Positions 1 through 8,194 of a stretch of DNA of 23,633 nt are shown in pieces. The DNA comes from Vulgatibacter incomptus_A (GTDB taxonomy: Bacteria > Myxococcota > Myxococcia > Myxococcales > Vulgatibacteraceae), in NCBI GenBank assembly GCA_040391605.1, contig JBEBXK010000057.1:1-23633 (forward strand). The letters run 5' to 3'. The notes under the pieces are model-generated. The model worked only from the letters and a program-made list of their open reading frames with translations. It did no database searches and had not been told where the DNA came from. The translations under genes and the position numbers were made by a program. Positions within the stretch are counted from its first letter, which is position 1. Every line of letters begins with the position of its first letter.

Positions 1-732
1 CCCCAGCTCGGGAGCCTGGCCGCAGCCTCCACGGCGATCTGCGGCATCACCGCTACCATCGCCATCGCCCCCTCGATCGAAGCTGACGACAAGGAGGTGG
101 CATACACCGTCGCGAACGTGACCGTCCTCGGCCTGCTCGGCATGTTGGTCTACCCCTACCTCGCCCACTGGATCTTCGGCGACGGCTCAGGAGCCGCCGG
201 GCTCTTCCTCGGCACCGCCATCCACGACACCTCACAGGTGATGGGAGCGGCGCTCTCCTATCGAGAGGTCTTCGCGGACGAGCGGGCGATGCAGGTGGCG
301 ACCGTGGCGAAGCTCAGCCGCAACATGATGCTGGTCCTCGTGGTGCCTCTGCTGGCGCTCCTGCACGCGCGGCGATCGGGCGCCGGCTCGATCAGGAGCA
401 TCTCGCTCGGGAAGCTCTTCCCGCTCTTCGTCCTTGGCTTCCTCGTCCTCTCCCTGGTGCGCAGCATCGGAGATCTGGGGTTGGACCAGGGCGGCGGTCT
501 CGCGTTCGGACTTTGGTCCGCCTCTGCGTGGACGGGGCTGACCTCCCTCCTCGGCGAGAAGGCCGCCCTGCTCGCCCTGGGGACCGCGCTGGCTGGCGTA
601 GGTTTGACGACCCGGCTCTCGGCCTTCAAAGGCCTGGGATGGACGCCCCTCCTGCTCGGGAGCGTCGCGGCGTTGGTCGTCGCGATCGCCTCGCTCCTCC
701 TCTCTACCTGGGCGGGGCCACTCCTTGGTTGA
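1..732 (+). CDS. YeiH-type putative sulfate exporter family protein, C-terminal part
   Basis: The gene is open at the left edge, so the N-terminus lies outside the window. The visible 243 residues are almost all hydrophobic, with about seven predicted membrane segments. They begin with a stretch resembling the conserved CGxxA(I/V)xAxAP region of the YeiH/UPF0324 family (PF03601), followed by an acidic DDKE and the segment GTAIHDTSQVMGAA, which fits the family's characteristic HxTxxVxAA motif. The family is a set of inner-membrane proteins annotated as putative sulfate exporters; transport has been shown for few members. The next gene, a SoxB-like phosphoesterase, follows after 90 bp on the same strand, and a DsrE-like gene comes after that, so a role in moving oxidised or reduced sulfur anions is a reasonable inference. 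Family assignment is fairly sure; the substrate is not. Confidence 0.85.
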   Translation, partial: PQLGSLAAASTAICGITATIAIAPSIEADDKEVAYTVANVTVLGLLGMLVYPYLAHWIFGDGSGAAGLFLGTAIHDTSQVMGAALSYREVFADERAMQVATVAKLSRNMMLVLVVPLLALLHARRSGAGSIRSISLGKLFPLFVLGFLVLSLVRSIGDLGLDQGGGLAFGLWSASAWTGLTSLLGEKAALLALGTALAGVGLTTRLSAFKGLGWTPLLLGSVAALVVAIASLLLSTWAGPLLG

Positions 733-822
733 AGGTCATCCGCATGCGAACTCTCTCCCTCGCTCGAGAGACAAGCTGGACGCGATTCACCGTCACGCTT
801 CCGAGCACCCACAGAGGCATAC

Positions 823-2439
823 TTGTCGAAACATATAAAGACATCGATATTCTTTGCGCTCCTCATGACGACCCTCGCCTCCTGTGCTGCCACGATTCAC
901 CACGGCAGGCCGGCTCGAAAGCACGTCACGATCCTCTTCGCGGCGGATCTTCACGCGCAGCTTCAACCCCACCCCGAGCTCTTCTGGCAAGGGGATGAGC
1001 AGCGGGTCGAGGAGGCCGGGGGGTTCGCACGCCTGGCCTCGGTCGTCCACGAGATCCGCCAGACGCGAAGAGGAGATGTCCTGGTGATCGACGGAGGAGA
1101 CACCCTCCAGGGCTCAGCCGAGGCGGCCTTGACCCAGGGGAGCGCGATCGTCCCGGCGCTCAACGGGATCGGCTTCGACGTCGGGGTCCCTGGAAATTGG
1201 GAGGTGGCGTTCGGGCCGTCCGCCCTGCGGGCGCGCGCCGCCGAGATCCATCACCCGCTGGTTGCCGCCAACGTTTGGGACAAGGCGAGCGGGGAGCGCC
1301 TCTTCGCTCCCTGGGTGATCCGTGAGGTCGGGGGCGTCAAGATCGGCGTGATCGGCTACACGGATCCCGACGTCCCCTTCCGACAGCCGCCTGCGTACAG
1401 CGAGGGCCTGCGCTACGAAGGGGAGGACGAGCTCGCCGAGTTGGTGAAGACGGTGCGGGGGCAGGGGGCGGAGATCGTGATCCTCGCCTCCCACGTCGGG
1501 CTCCACAAGGCGGTGGAGCTCACCGATCGCCTCCCCGGCATCGACCTGCACCTCTCGGCAGACACCCATGAGCGCACCTATCAGCCCATCGATCGGGGCG
1601 GCGTCTGGGTGGTCGAGCCCGGCTCATTCGGCTCCTTCTTGGGTCGCCTCGATCTCTGGGTCGAGGATGGACGAATCGCCGACAAGCGCTGGGAGCTGAT
1701 CGAGCTGACCGCCTCCCGCTTTCCCGACGAGGATCCTACCGTTCGCGCCCTCGTCGAGAGCTCCCTCCGCGACATGCGCGAAGAGCTCGACCGTCCAGTC
1801 GGGAGCACCTCCTCCTACCTGGGGCGCTATTCGGTGGTGGAGACCAGCCTGGACAACCTCCTCTCCGACGCCCTCCGAACTGCGACCGGGACCGAGATCG
1901 CCCTCTCCAACGGCTTCCGTTTCGGCACGCCCCTGCTCCCGGGGCCGATCCTCGAACGAAACCTCTGGGACTTCTATCCGATCTCCACGCCGTTGATGAC
2001 CGGCGTCCTCAGCGGACGACAGCTCCGGGACTTTTGGGAGCAGGAGCTCGAGAACGTCTTCTCCCCAGATCTGAGCAGCCGCTTCGGCGGGTGGCTCCCC
2101 AGGCCCTCGGGGATGAGCGTGCGCTTCGACCTCCATGCGGCAAAGAGCCAGCGGGTCCGCGAGATCCTGGTGGGTGGGGAGCCTTTGGACGACGAGCGCG
2201 ACTATCGGGTCACCGCCTGCATGCGTGACGGCGACGCGCCCGACACCCTCTGTCGTATTCCGAGGGCCCGCGACGTGGAGGTCCTCGACTTCGATGCCCA
2301 CGAGGCGGTCCGGCGCTACCTGAAAAATCATCCAGGCGTGAAGTTCGGTTTGGAAGGTAGAGCCGTCGGGGAAGGGCTCCCGACCATCCTGCGGAGCCAG
2401 ATGCCGGAGGCCTTCATGGGCCGACCGCTCGACGAGTAG
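823..2439 (+). CDS. SoxB-like / 5'-nucleotidase-family metallophosphoesterase lipoprotein
   Basis: A 538-residue two-domain protein. Residues 1-21 form a lipoprotein signal ending in the lipobox LASC. The metallophosphoesterase domain shows DLH (42-44), GGDTLQGS (91-98), GNWE (124-127) and SHVG (223-226), followed by a C-terminal 5'-nucleotidase-type domain (NGFRFG near 365). Ordinary 5'-nucleotidases have GNHE; the Trp in place of the His is as in SoxB, the dimanganese thiosulfohydrolase that releases sulfate from SoxYZ-bound sulfur, where the motif is GHWE. The later metal motif, normally GGHTH, reads SADTHE (245-250), so one expected metal ligand appears lost. No SoxY, SoxZ, SoxA or SoxX is in view. 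The TTG start at 823 is chosen because it gives a full lipoprotein signal and has AGAGG about 7 bases upstream; an ATG at 865 would cut the signal short. SoxB-like is favoured over a generic nucleotidase. Confidence 0.8.
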   Translation: MSKHIKTSIFFALLMTTLASCAATIHHGRPARKHVTILFAADLHAQLQPHPELFWQGDEQRVEEAGGFARLASVVHEIRQTRRGDVLVIDGGDTLQGSAEAALTQGSAIVPALNGIGFDVGVPGNWEVAFGPSALRARAAEIHHPLVAANVWDKASGERLFAPWVIREVGGVKIGVIGYTDPDVPFRQPPAYSEGLRYEGEDELAELVKTVRGQGAEIVILASHVGLHKAVELTDRLPGIDLHLSADTHERTYQPIDRGGVWVVEPGSFGSFLGRLDLWVEDGRIADKRWELIELTASRFPDEDPTVRALVESSLRDMREELDRPVGSTSSYLGRYSVVETSLDNLLSDALRTATGTEIALSNGFRFGTPLLPGPILERNLWDFYPISTPLMTGVLSGRQLRDFWEQELENVFSPDLSSRFGGWLPRPSGMSVRFDLHAAKSQRVREILVGGEPLDDERDYRVTACMRDGDAPDTLCRIPRARDVEVLDFDAHEAVRRYLKNHPGVKFGLEGRAVGEGLPTILRSQMPEAFMGRPLDE

Positions 2440-2563
2440 ATCCCCAACTCATGGGTGGAGTCCGGGCGCGACTCGGATCTCCGGACCGTGCGGCGGAGGA
2501 AAAGCCCCCTCCATCTCGGCCATTTCATGAAGGAATGGCATTCGACCACAAAAGGAAACCAAG

Positions 2564-3013
2564 ATGATCCGCAAATTCATGCTCATGCTCGCTCTCTCGA
2601 CGCTGCTCGCCCCGATGCTGGCGTCCGCCGAGACCCCGGCGCGACCGGCGGGCCCCAAGGGAAAGCTCGTCTTCGTAGCGATGACCGGACCCGAGGATCT
2701 TTCGACCCTCTCCAGCTCCTTCCGGCATGCCCTGGCAGCGAAGCGCTCCGGCTATCTGGAGGACGTCGTCTGGCTGAGCTGGGGACGCGCGGTGGTCGCG
2801 CTCGATCCCTCTCTCACCTCGATCCCCGCCGATGTCCGCAACCAGGCGGAGGCCGCACAGAAGGGCGGGGTGCGTCTCGTCGCCTGCGGGCAAGCCCTCA
2901 AGAAGTGGGGCATCGATCCCGCCACCCTCAGCCCCAAGGCGGAGGTGGTCTCCAACGGCGTGGACGAGCTGGCGCGCCTGATCTCCCTCGGGTACGAAGT
3001 AATCCGCTACTGA
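2564..3013 (+). CDS. Secreted DsrE/DsrF-like family protein
   Basis: This is a 149-residue protein with a clear Sec signal peptide (residues 1 to about 22, ending LASA|ET). The mature part begins with a beta-strand KLVFVAMTGPEDLSTLSSSFRHALAA and continues with alternating strand/helix segments and a late VRLVACGQALKKWGI stretch. This matches the DsrE-like fold, in which the Cys after the fourth strand (here Cys in LVACGQ) is the usual sulfur-carrying position. DsrE-type proteins act in sulfur-transfer relays, mostly in the cytoplasm; exported versions are common but poorly understood. The gene lies 124 bp after the SoxB-like gene on the same strand and has a good ribosome binding site (AAAGGAA) before the ATG. 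The export signal and neighbours suggest it works in the periplasm with the SoxB-like protein; that link is an inference. Confidence 0.75.
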   Translation: MIRKFMLMLALSTLLAPMLASAETPARPAGPKGKLVFVAMTGPEDLSTLSSSFRHALAAKRSGYLEDVVWLSWGRAVVALDPSLTSIPADVRNQAEAAQKGGVRLVACGQALKKWGIDPATLSPKAEVVSNGVDELARLISLGYEVIRY

Positions 3014-3384
3014 GCGTGCGTGCCCGGCCGCATGGGTCCACTACCTCGGTCGCGTACTCGCCCACCGCGGCGACGACGGCGGTGGAGCCGGGCGGGACCG
3101 GGATCGGGCGTCTTGCGGCCAACACTCGCCGCTCACCTGCCGTCTCCGCCGCAGCTCATCCGCACCGCGCCCCGCCTTCATCTTTCGCACAAACGACAGA
3201 AGAATCATCGCAACGAACGAGAGATCGTGTCTCCCGCTGGTCGATATCGCAGCCGATCTCGAGGCCGATTGGTAGAACTGACGCCAGACGTATCAACCGC
3301 CCCGACTCCTCCCTGGTGGAATGAGTACGGGTTCCCACGCAGACGCGACGCCCGAGCGTATCGCCGGGTCATCGCCCATGCGCG
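3014..3384. other. Intergenic stretch without a recognised gene
   Basis: No reading frame on either strand in this 371-base stretch gave a recognisable protein, and no ribosome binding site and start pair stood out. It separates the plus-strand sulfur cluster from the minus-strand ECF42/DGPF region. No hairpin followed by a T-run is visible after the DsrE-like stop codon, so the transcription terminator is not identified. Confidence 0.5.
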
Positions 3385-3767
3385 TCATCGCGGCTCCATG
3401 CGACCCGGCTTCGGACCGACGCAGCCGCTCGCCCGCGTCAGGAGGAGCTCCCTCTCGCGGACATTGGTCGCCATCCGCGCCGCAGCTTCGAACTCGACTT
3501 TCGCTTCGTCTCTCCTCCCCAACTTCAGGAGGAGGTCGGCGCGAACCGCAGGGAGCAGGAGCTCGCGGTGGTCATCAGCCACGCGCCGGGATTGTCAGGG
3601 ATCCCGGTCGCAGGCCATCGCTGGAGAGCCGCCAGCAGCGCTTCCTGCGCGAGGTCCTCTGCGCGATCGACGTCGCGGACGAAGCGCACGAGGCCGCCGA
3701 TGAGTCGGGCGGCCTCGATGCGCCACACGGCGTCGATCGCTTCACGCGTGGCAGCGGCTTCGCGCAT
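3385..3767 (-). pseudogene. ECF42-type RNA polymerase sigma factor, internally deleted
   Basis: The first ~70 codons from the ATG at 3767 encode the N-terminal sigma-70 region 2 of an ECF42-group factor: DAVWRIEAARLIGGLVRFVRDVDRAEDLAQEAL, then IPDNPGAWLMTTA. The frame then shifts, and the other minus frame (from about 3560 down to the stop at 3385) encodes the distal C-terminal extension: LLLPAVRADLLLKLGRRDEAKVEFEAA followed by NVRERELLLTRA, which is the TPR-like end of these proteins. A normal ECF42 factor is about 400 residues; here roughly 270 codons of the middle, including region 4 and most of the TPR extension, are gone. The ATG lies 9 bases after the stop of the DGPF gene and has AGAAGG upstream, the usual gene order for this group. 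The product cannot be a working sigma factor. Confidence 0.8.
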
Positions 3768-3776
3768 AGGGCTGCG

Positions 3777-4211
3777 CTACGCCTTCTGCTGCCGCTCGAG
3801 CTCCGTACGCAGGCGCTCCTCCTGCGCACGGAGCTCGGGGGTGAGCGCCTCGCCGAAGTCCTCTTCCTCAAAGATCGGGCGAATCTCCAGCTCGGAGTCC
3901 TCGCCCTCCATCGGGGACGGACAGCGGCGCGCCCACTCGACCGCCTCCTCCATCGACCGGACCTGCCAGATCCAGAAGCCGGCGATGAGCTCCTTGGTCT
4001 CTGCGAATGGACCGTCGACCACGGTGCGCTTGCTCCCGGAGAACCGGACCCGCTTGCCCCTCGCGCTCGGGTGGAGGCCATCTCCGGCGAGCATGATGCC
4101 GGCCTTGACGAGCTCCTCGTTGTACTTGCCCATCTCGGTCAGGAGCTGCTCGCTCGGCATCTCGCCCGCTTCGCTGATCTTCGTTGCCTTCACGATCACC
4201 ATGACTCGCAT
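3777..4211 (-). CDS. YCII-related (DGPF domain) protein, ECF42 partner
   Basis: This 144-residue protein starts MRVMVIVKATK and carries the family signature VVDGPFAETKELIAGFWIW (DGPF at 66-69), followed by a helix-rich C-terminus (EEAVEWARRCP, then an E/R/Q-rich tail). DGPF proteins are small ferredoxin-like-fold proteins related to YciI and are commonly encoded just upstream of ECF42 sigma factors; their biochemical role is uncertain. The start at 4211 is preferred over an upstream in-frame ATG at 4292 because AAAGGA lies 7 bases before it and homology-like sequence begins there. The sigma factor gene follows after 9 bases but is broken, leaving this partner stranded. The 200 bases upstream hold no clear gene. 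Confidence 0.88.
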   Translation of the reverse strand: MRVMVIVKATKISEAGEMPSEQLLTEMGKYNEELVKAGIMLAGDGLHPSARGKRVRFSGSKRTVVDGPFAETKELIAGFWIWQVRSMEEAVEWARRCPSPMEGEDSELEIRPIFEEEDFGEALTPELRAQEERLRTELERQQKA

Positions 4212-4410
4212 CGGTTGGTCCTTTCGCTGCGGCGCCTCTGGCGCCGGGGGTTGTCCGTACAGGCGACGAATGAGGTCGAGCGAGATCGACATAGCCCGCG
4301 AAAACGATCAAGTCGGCGGCAGCCAGGCCCTCCTGTGGATTCATCCCACCTGGGGTCCAGCCCGGAGGATCGTTCGCGACGACTGGGTGGACTCGAATGC
4401 GATGCCCCCC

Positions 4411-4520
4411 TTACAGCGAGGTGTAGCCACCGTCGAAGGTGGAGGGAGCCGGTGATGAAGGAGGCTTCGTCGGACAGCAGGAATCGGACTAGGCGAACAG
4501 GACCGGGCGCCCCGGAACGA
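4411..4520 (-). pseudogene. Short-chain dehydrogenase/reductase, C-terminal remnant
   Basis: The minus strand encodes LVRFLLSDEASFITGS and, after a shift of frame near 4445, FDGGYTSL followed by a TAA stop at 4411-4413. The combination FLxSDEASFITGS(4 residues)DGGYTxL is the near-universal C-terminus of classical SDR enzymes. Between the GS and the DGG there are 10 bases instead of the expected 12, which explains the frame change. Nothing of the Rossmann fold or the YxxxK active site is present upstream, where the VOC gene begins. This is therefore only the last ~35 codons of a lost oxidoreductase gene. Confidence 0.7.
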
Positions 4521-4548
4521 ACTGCGGTCGGCCGGCAGAGCGGCTCCG

Positions 4549-4965
4549 TCAGCTCCTCGTCGACGTGAACATCCAGTCGATGCCGAAGCGGTCCCGGACC
4601 GCGCCGAAGAGCCCGCCCCACGGCGCGTCACCCAGCGGCTGGGAGACTGTGCCGCCTTTCGACAGTCCGTCGAAGCTGCTGCGGGCCTGTGCGGCGCTGT
4701 CGAAATCGAGCGCCACGTCGACCGTGCCACCGGGCAGGGCCTTCGCCCCCTCGGGCGAACCATCGCTCAGATAGATGGTGGCATCGCCGACCTGGAGGGC
4801 GGCATGCATCACCTGGTTCTTGAGCGCAGCAGGGCAGTCGGGCATCGCGTCGCCGAACCGCATGAGCGTCGTCACCTTCGCTCCGAGCGCCTGCTCGTAG
4901 AAGGGGACTGCCTCGTCGGCCTTGCCGTTGACGTTGAGGTAGGGGGTTGCGGTCCTGATTGCCAT
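4549..4965 (-). CDS. VOC-superfamily (PhnB-like, 3-demethylubiquinone methyltransferase-like) protein
   Basis: This 138-residue protein shows the pattern of the PhnB/YjdN group of the vicinal-oxygen-chelate superfamily: ATPYLNVNGKADEAVPFYEQALGAK at the N-terminus, DAMPDCPAALKNQVMHAALQVGD in the middle, and the closing LGDAPWGGLFGAVRDRFGIDWMF. Such proteins are usually metal-binding or metal-free dimers whose substrates are unknown; database names such as 3-demethylubiquinone-9 3-methyltransferase are historical. The start at 4965 is set by the strong GGAGG 8 bases upstream and by the start of the domain. It lies in a group of small accessory genes (DGPF protein, OsmC protein) on the same strand, without tight operon spacing. 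Confidence 0.9.
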   Translation of the reverse strand: MAIRTATPYLNVNGKADEAVPFYEQALGAKVTTLMRFGDAMPDCPAALKNQVMHAALQVGDATIYLSDGSPEGAKALPGGTVDVALDFDSAAQARSSFDGLSKGGTVSQPLGDAPWGGLFGAVRDRFGIDWMFTSTRS

Positions 4966-5162
4966 GGCGGACTTCCTCCGGAGCTCGAAGCCCCGATCAG
5001 TTGGACGCTCAGTTAGACGGCCGCTGGACTCCGAAATCATCGTCGCTCGGCTCGCATAGCGATGGGGCCGCGGATGAGCCCCCGAACTATGCCATCGGCT
5101 CGCGACCACCTGCCCGGTCAAGATCTTTTGCCCACGCAGGGTGTTGTGGGAAGGTGAACCCC

Positions 5163-5264
5163 ATGACGCGCTTCGCTTTCTCGGTCACCTGGCTGCTGAT
5201 GGCAGCCAGCGGCCACTCTGTCAGCTATCGCGTGCACGGCGCGTCGGTATCGAGCCGATCCTGA
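5163..5264 (+). CDS. Possible 33-residue secreted peptide or truncated gene start
   Basis: An ATG at 5163 has GGAAGG 8 bases upstream and opens 33 codons: a hydrophobic N-terminal segment (FAFSVTWLLMAASGHS) that could be a signal peptide, then SYRVHGASV and a stop. It may be the first codons of an exported protein whose remainder has been lost. It is the only candidate gene in the 350-base gap between the VOC and OsmC genes. There is no recognised family, and it could be chance. Confidence 0.25.
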   Translation: MTRFAFSVTWLLMAASGHSVSYRVHGASVSSRS

Positions 5265-5315
5265 AGGTAGAGTCGGAACTCGGACGCGGGCCTGCCGGTC
5301 GAAGCTGCGAGCCCT

Positions 5316-5912
5316 TCACGGCTGAGGATGGAGCCCTTCCGGCGACGCACTCGGCGCTTCGGCGGACTCGAGCTTTTCGACGCGCAGCGAGACCTCCGTT
5401 CCGTTCGAGACCACGTCGAGGACAGGAGAGAACCGGATGAGCTCGGCGAGCTCCTCCTCCGTTCCATCGCCCTCTACCCGGAAGGTCGCCTCGATGTGCT
5501 GGAAGCCCTTTCGGACCTGATCGGAGAGACCCAGGAAACCACGGAGATCGATCTCGCCCCGGAGCTCCGACTCGATCCGATCGAGGCGGATGCCGAGGGC
5601 GGCGGCATGATAGGCCAGAGAGCCCGTCATGCAGGTCGCCAGCGCGTTCAACAGATGCTCAACAGGTCCCGGCGCGCGATCCGTACCGAGCAGGATCGGG
5701 GCCTCGTCGGCCTCGAGGGTGAACGGCCGATTGTCGGAGCTCTGCTCTGCACCCGCACCGTAGAAGCCTGCGATCGTCGTCTCGCTGTGCGCTCCCTCGT
5801 CCCATCGATTGGATACGCGAAACCGGAACCTCGCGAGCGACGGATCCGTGCGAACCCCCTCCACGAGCTCGCCCAACGCGTGGACGTCGACACCGTTGAT
5901 GACCTCAGCCAT
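5316..5912 (-). CDS. OsmC family protein
   Basis: This 198-residue protein has the OsmC layout: an N-terminal beta segment (FRFRVSNRWDEGAHSETTI), a glycine/acid-rich loop, then PGPVEHLLNALATCMTGSLAYHAAALGI, which carries the conserved catalytic-type Cys at 94, and a C-terminal SPVLDVVSNGTEV. OsmC and Ohr reduce organic hydroperoxides with two cysteines. Here the second position (in SPV, Ser162) is not Cys, as in the OsmC-like subfamily, so classic two-Cys peroxidase chemistry is doubtful. The start at 5912 is fixed by GGAGGGGAGG just upstream; longer in-frame starts add a low-complexity segment with no homology. The gene stands alone, converging toward the VOC gene across a gene-poor gap. Confidence 0.9.
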   Translation of the reverse strand: MAEVINGVDVHALGELVEGVRTDPSLARFRFRVSNRWDEGAHSETTIAGFYGAGAEQSSDNRPFTLEADEAPILLGTDRAPGPVEHLLNALATCMTGSLAYHAAALGIRLDRIESELRGEIDLRGFLGLSDQVRKGFQHIEATFRVEGDGTEEELAELIRFSPVLDVVSNGTEVSLRVEKLESAEAPSASPEGLHPQP

Positions 5913-6111
5913 GGCGCCTCCCCTCCTTCGAAAGCTGCGGCAGAGGTCCTCGGTCCGCAACGAAGCGCGCCGGGGCAGAGGCGAGGTCGCGTGACCAGCC
6001 AGCCAGGTGCCAGTCCACCTGAGCATCGAGCACTTGGTTCGCGCGCCCCGCCTCCAGGAGCGCGGAGCCTCACGGCAGGGAAGGAGGTCGCCGCCCTAAC
6101 TTCTCCAAGAG

Positions 6112-7101
6112 ATGCGAACCGTGGCGCTGATGGGGGACGTGATGCTGGGGCGAGGCGTGCGCCAAGCCCTGGCGGGGATGGGGGCGGAGGAGCCATGGGG
6201 TGATGTCTTACCCATCCTGCGATCGGCAGACCTACGGATCCTCAACCTGGAGTGCGCGGTGACCTCTTCCCGCCGCCGGTGGAGTCGCGCGCCGAAGGTC
6301 TTCCACTTCCGCGCCGATCCCGCGCTGGCTCTCCGAACCCTCGAGGCAGCAGGGATCGACGCTTGCTCTCTCGCCAACAACCATGTGCTCGACTTCGAGA
6401 TCGAGGGTATGCAGGACACCATCGAGTCTCTGGATCGCGCCGGGATCGCCCACGCCGGTGCGGGCGCGGACCTGACGAAGGCGCGGCGGCCGGCGATCCT
6501 CCCCCACGGCGTCGCGCTGATCGCCTGTACCGACAACGAGCCTGCCTTCGCTGCGGATGGGCACGCCGGCACCCACTATCTGCCGGTTTCGACGGACGAC
6601 TCCACCTTGGCGGAGGTAGAGTCATGGATCGAAAGCGCCCGGCGTGAGGGAGCCCGCACCGTGATTGTCTCCAACCATTGGGGGCCGAATATGGTCGAGC
6701 GCCCGCCGCTGCTCTTCCGCCGCTTCGCCCGCGCGGTGATCGAGCGGGGGGCCGACGTCTACTACGGGCATAGCGCACACCTCACGCAAGGCGTCGAGAT
6801 ACACCAAGGCCGTCCGATCCTTTACGACACGGGCGATTTCCTGGACGACTACGCCATCGATCCGACCCTTCGCAACGATCGCTCGTGCCTCTTCCTCCTG
6901 GGCCTGGAGGCCGGCGTTCCCGCCCGACTGGAGCTGGTACCGGTATCGCTGGAGTACGCTCGGGTGCGTTTGGCCGCCGGGACCGAGAGCGAGGCGATCC
7001 TCGCTCGGATGGAAGCGCTCTCACGAGAACTTGGGACGGAACTCTCGCGGGAGGGTGGCAGGCTGATCCGGCATCGACCGACTCGGCCCGCATCGCCATG
7101 A
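6112..7101 (+). CDS. CapA family metallophosphatase-like protein
   Basis: This 329-residue protein matches the CapA/PgsA family from end to end: GDVMLGRGV (8-16), ILNLECAVT (43-51), SLANNHVLDF (86-95), IVSNHWG (185-191), YYGHSAHLTQGVEI (217-230) and ILYDTGDFLDDY (236-247). These are the metal-binding motifs of a calcineurin-like phosphoesterase fold used by PGA-synthesis protein CapA. There is no signal peptide or membrane anchor, unlike true PgsA, and no capB or capC nearby, so a role in poly-gamma-glutamate synthesis is unlikely. Many stand-alone CapA proteins of this length are of unknown function. The ATG at 6112 has only a weak AAGAG upstream. The gene is intact and single, with 200 bases of apparently empty sequence on each side. 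Confidence 0.9.
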   Translation: MRTVALMGDVMLGRGVRQALAGMGAEEPWGDVLPILRSADLRILNLECAVTSSRRRWSRAPKVFHFRADPALALRTLEAAGIDACSLANNHVLDFEIEGMQDTIESLDRAGIAHAGAGADLTKARRPAILPHGVALIACTDNEPAFAADGHAGTHYLPVSTDDSTLAEVESWIESARREGARTVIVSNHWGPNMVERPPLLFRRFARAVIERGADVYYGHSAHLTQGVEIHQGRPILYDTGDFLDDYAIDPTLRNDRSCLFLLGLEAGVPARLELVPVSLEYARVRLAAGTESEAILARMEALSRELGTELSREGGRLIRHRPTRPASP

Positions 7102-7318
7102 GCTCCCGAAACGACCCGCCCTAGGGGTCTCTCCCGATCTCTCCGTGTTCGCGGCCCTTCAGAAGCCACAGCGCGAGGCCCCAAATCACCCCCTCAGGTT
7201 CGAGCGGGTGAGCGGACCGACAGGGGCTTGGGTGGCGCGTGGATCGGCGCCTTGAATTGCTGCGACGTGGGGTCCTGAAGTAGCCTACCGGGTCGCGTCG
7301 GGCGATCCGGAGCCCCTG

Positions 7319-8059
7319 GTGGCTCCGCGGGAAGCACATGAGACGATGGAAGCTGCCCCCCAACGAGAAGACACCGCGAAGGAAACCACCGTGACCAACG
7401 CATCCGGGAAGAAGAAGGCCTCCGTGAAGAAGACCCCGGACCAGCCTCTGACGACGAAAGCGGCCCCCAGGAGGCCGGCCACGAAGGCGCCAATGGCAAC
7501 AGCGGCCAAGAAGGCGTCCACCACCAAGACAGCGACCACGAGGTCGGCTCCGGCCAGAGAAAGACCCCTCCAGGAGCCACCGACGAAGAAGGCGCCCACG
7601 AAGAACACCCGAGCGGCGAAGAGCGCCGCCCCCAGAACGACGGCGAAGTCGTCGTCCAAGGCTGCCGCCGCGAAGGATCCCACCAAGCGCAAATACCCCC
7701 GCCGCTCGGATCTCGGCGCACCGGCGGACGACTTCTTTGCACGGCAGCCACCGGAGCTGCGTTTGTACCTCGACGCGCTGCGCGCCTTGGTGAAGGAGAC
7801 CGTGCCCCAGGCCCGAGAGTCGATGAAGTGGGGCATGCCCTACTACGAGCTGAAGAGCGGCTTCTCTTCGCTCTACGCCTCGAACACCTACGCTGCCCTC
7901 AACATCATGGCGCCGCCGGAGACGCTCGACGACCCGCAGGGGAAGCTCGAAGGCACCGGGAAGACCATGCGTCACTACAAGGTGCGCAGCGCCGCAGACC
8001 TCGCCGACGAGGCGAGCATCGTCCGTTGGTTGAAGACCGCCGCCGCGCGCCACGGCTGA
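7319..8059 (+). CDS. DUF1801 (YdhG-like) domain protein with histone H1-like Lys/Ala-rich N-terminal tail
   Basis: The C-terminal ~120 residues form a DUF1801 domain: PADDFFARQPPELRLYLDAL, VPQARESMKWGMPYY with the conserved W-G-M-P-Y motif, and a final RHYKVRSAADL. DUF1801 is a small fold of unknown biochemical role. The first ~120 residues are of very low complexity, rich in Lys, Ala, Thr and Pro with repeated KKA/TKA units, like the tails of bacterial histone H1-like proteins. The GTG at 7319 has GGAG 7 bases upstream; an in-frame ATG at 7346 and a GTG at 7391 (with AAGGAA upstream) are alternatives that only shorten the tail. The tail suggests nucleic-acid binding, an inference. Long open frames on the opposite strand mirror the repetitive tail and are not genes. 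Confidence 0.85.
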   Translation: MAPREAHETMEAAPQREDTAKETTVTNASGKKKASVKKTPDQPLTTKAAPRRPATKAPMATAAKKASTTKTATTRSAPARERPLQEPPTKKAPTKNTRAAKSAAPRTTAKSSSKAAAAKDPTKRKYPRRSDLGAPADDFFARQPPELRLYLDALRALVKETVPQARESMKWGMPYYELKSGFSSLYASNTYAALNIMAPPETLDDPQGKLEGTGKTMRHYKVRSAADLADEASIVRWLKTAAARHG

Positions 8060-8194
8060 CGCACCCACCGGGGTCCGAGCTGATGGACAAGGGAGAGTGA
8101 GATCGTCCGTCACTGACCAGGCAAAGAGTCAGACGCGGCAGATCGATGCCTGGTGGAGGAACAACCGCCGAACGGAGAGAAGTGACGACGATGA

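Noticed and set aside
3568..4455. Plus-strand 295-codon frame across the sigma/DGPF region
   Set aside because: It is serine/arginine-rich antisense of two recognisable minus-strand genes and has no motif of its own.
7121..8113. Long minus-strand open frames opposite the DUF1801 gene
   Set aside because: They mirror the repetitive Lys/Ala-rich tail and are made of Arg/Gly/Ser/Leu low-complexity text. The plus strand has a recognisable domain. The last ~25 codons (VIWGLALWLLKGREHGEIGR) look membrane-like, but there is nothing else to support a gene.
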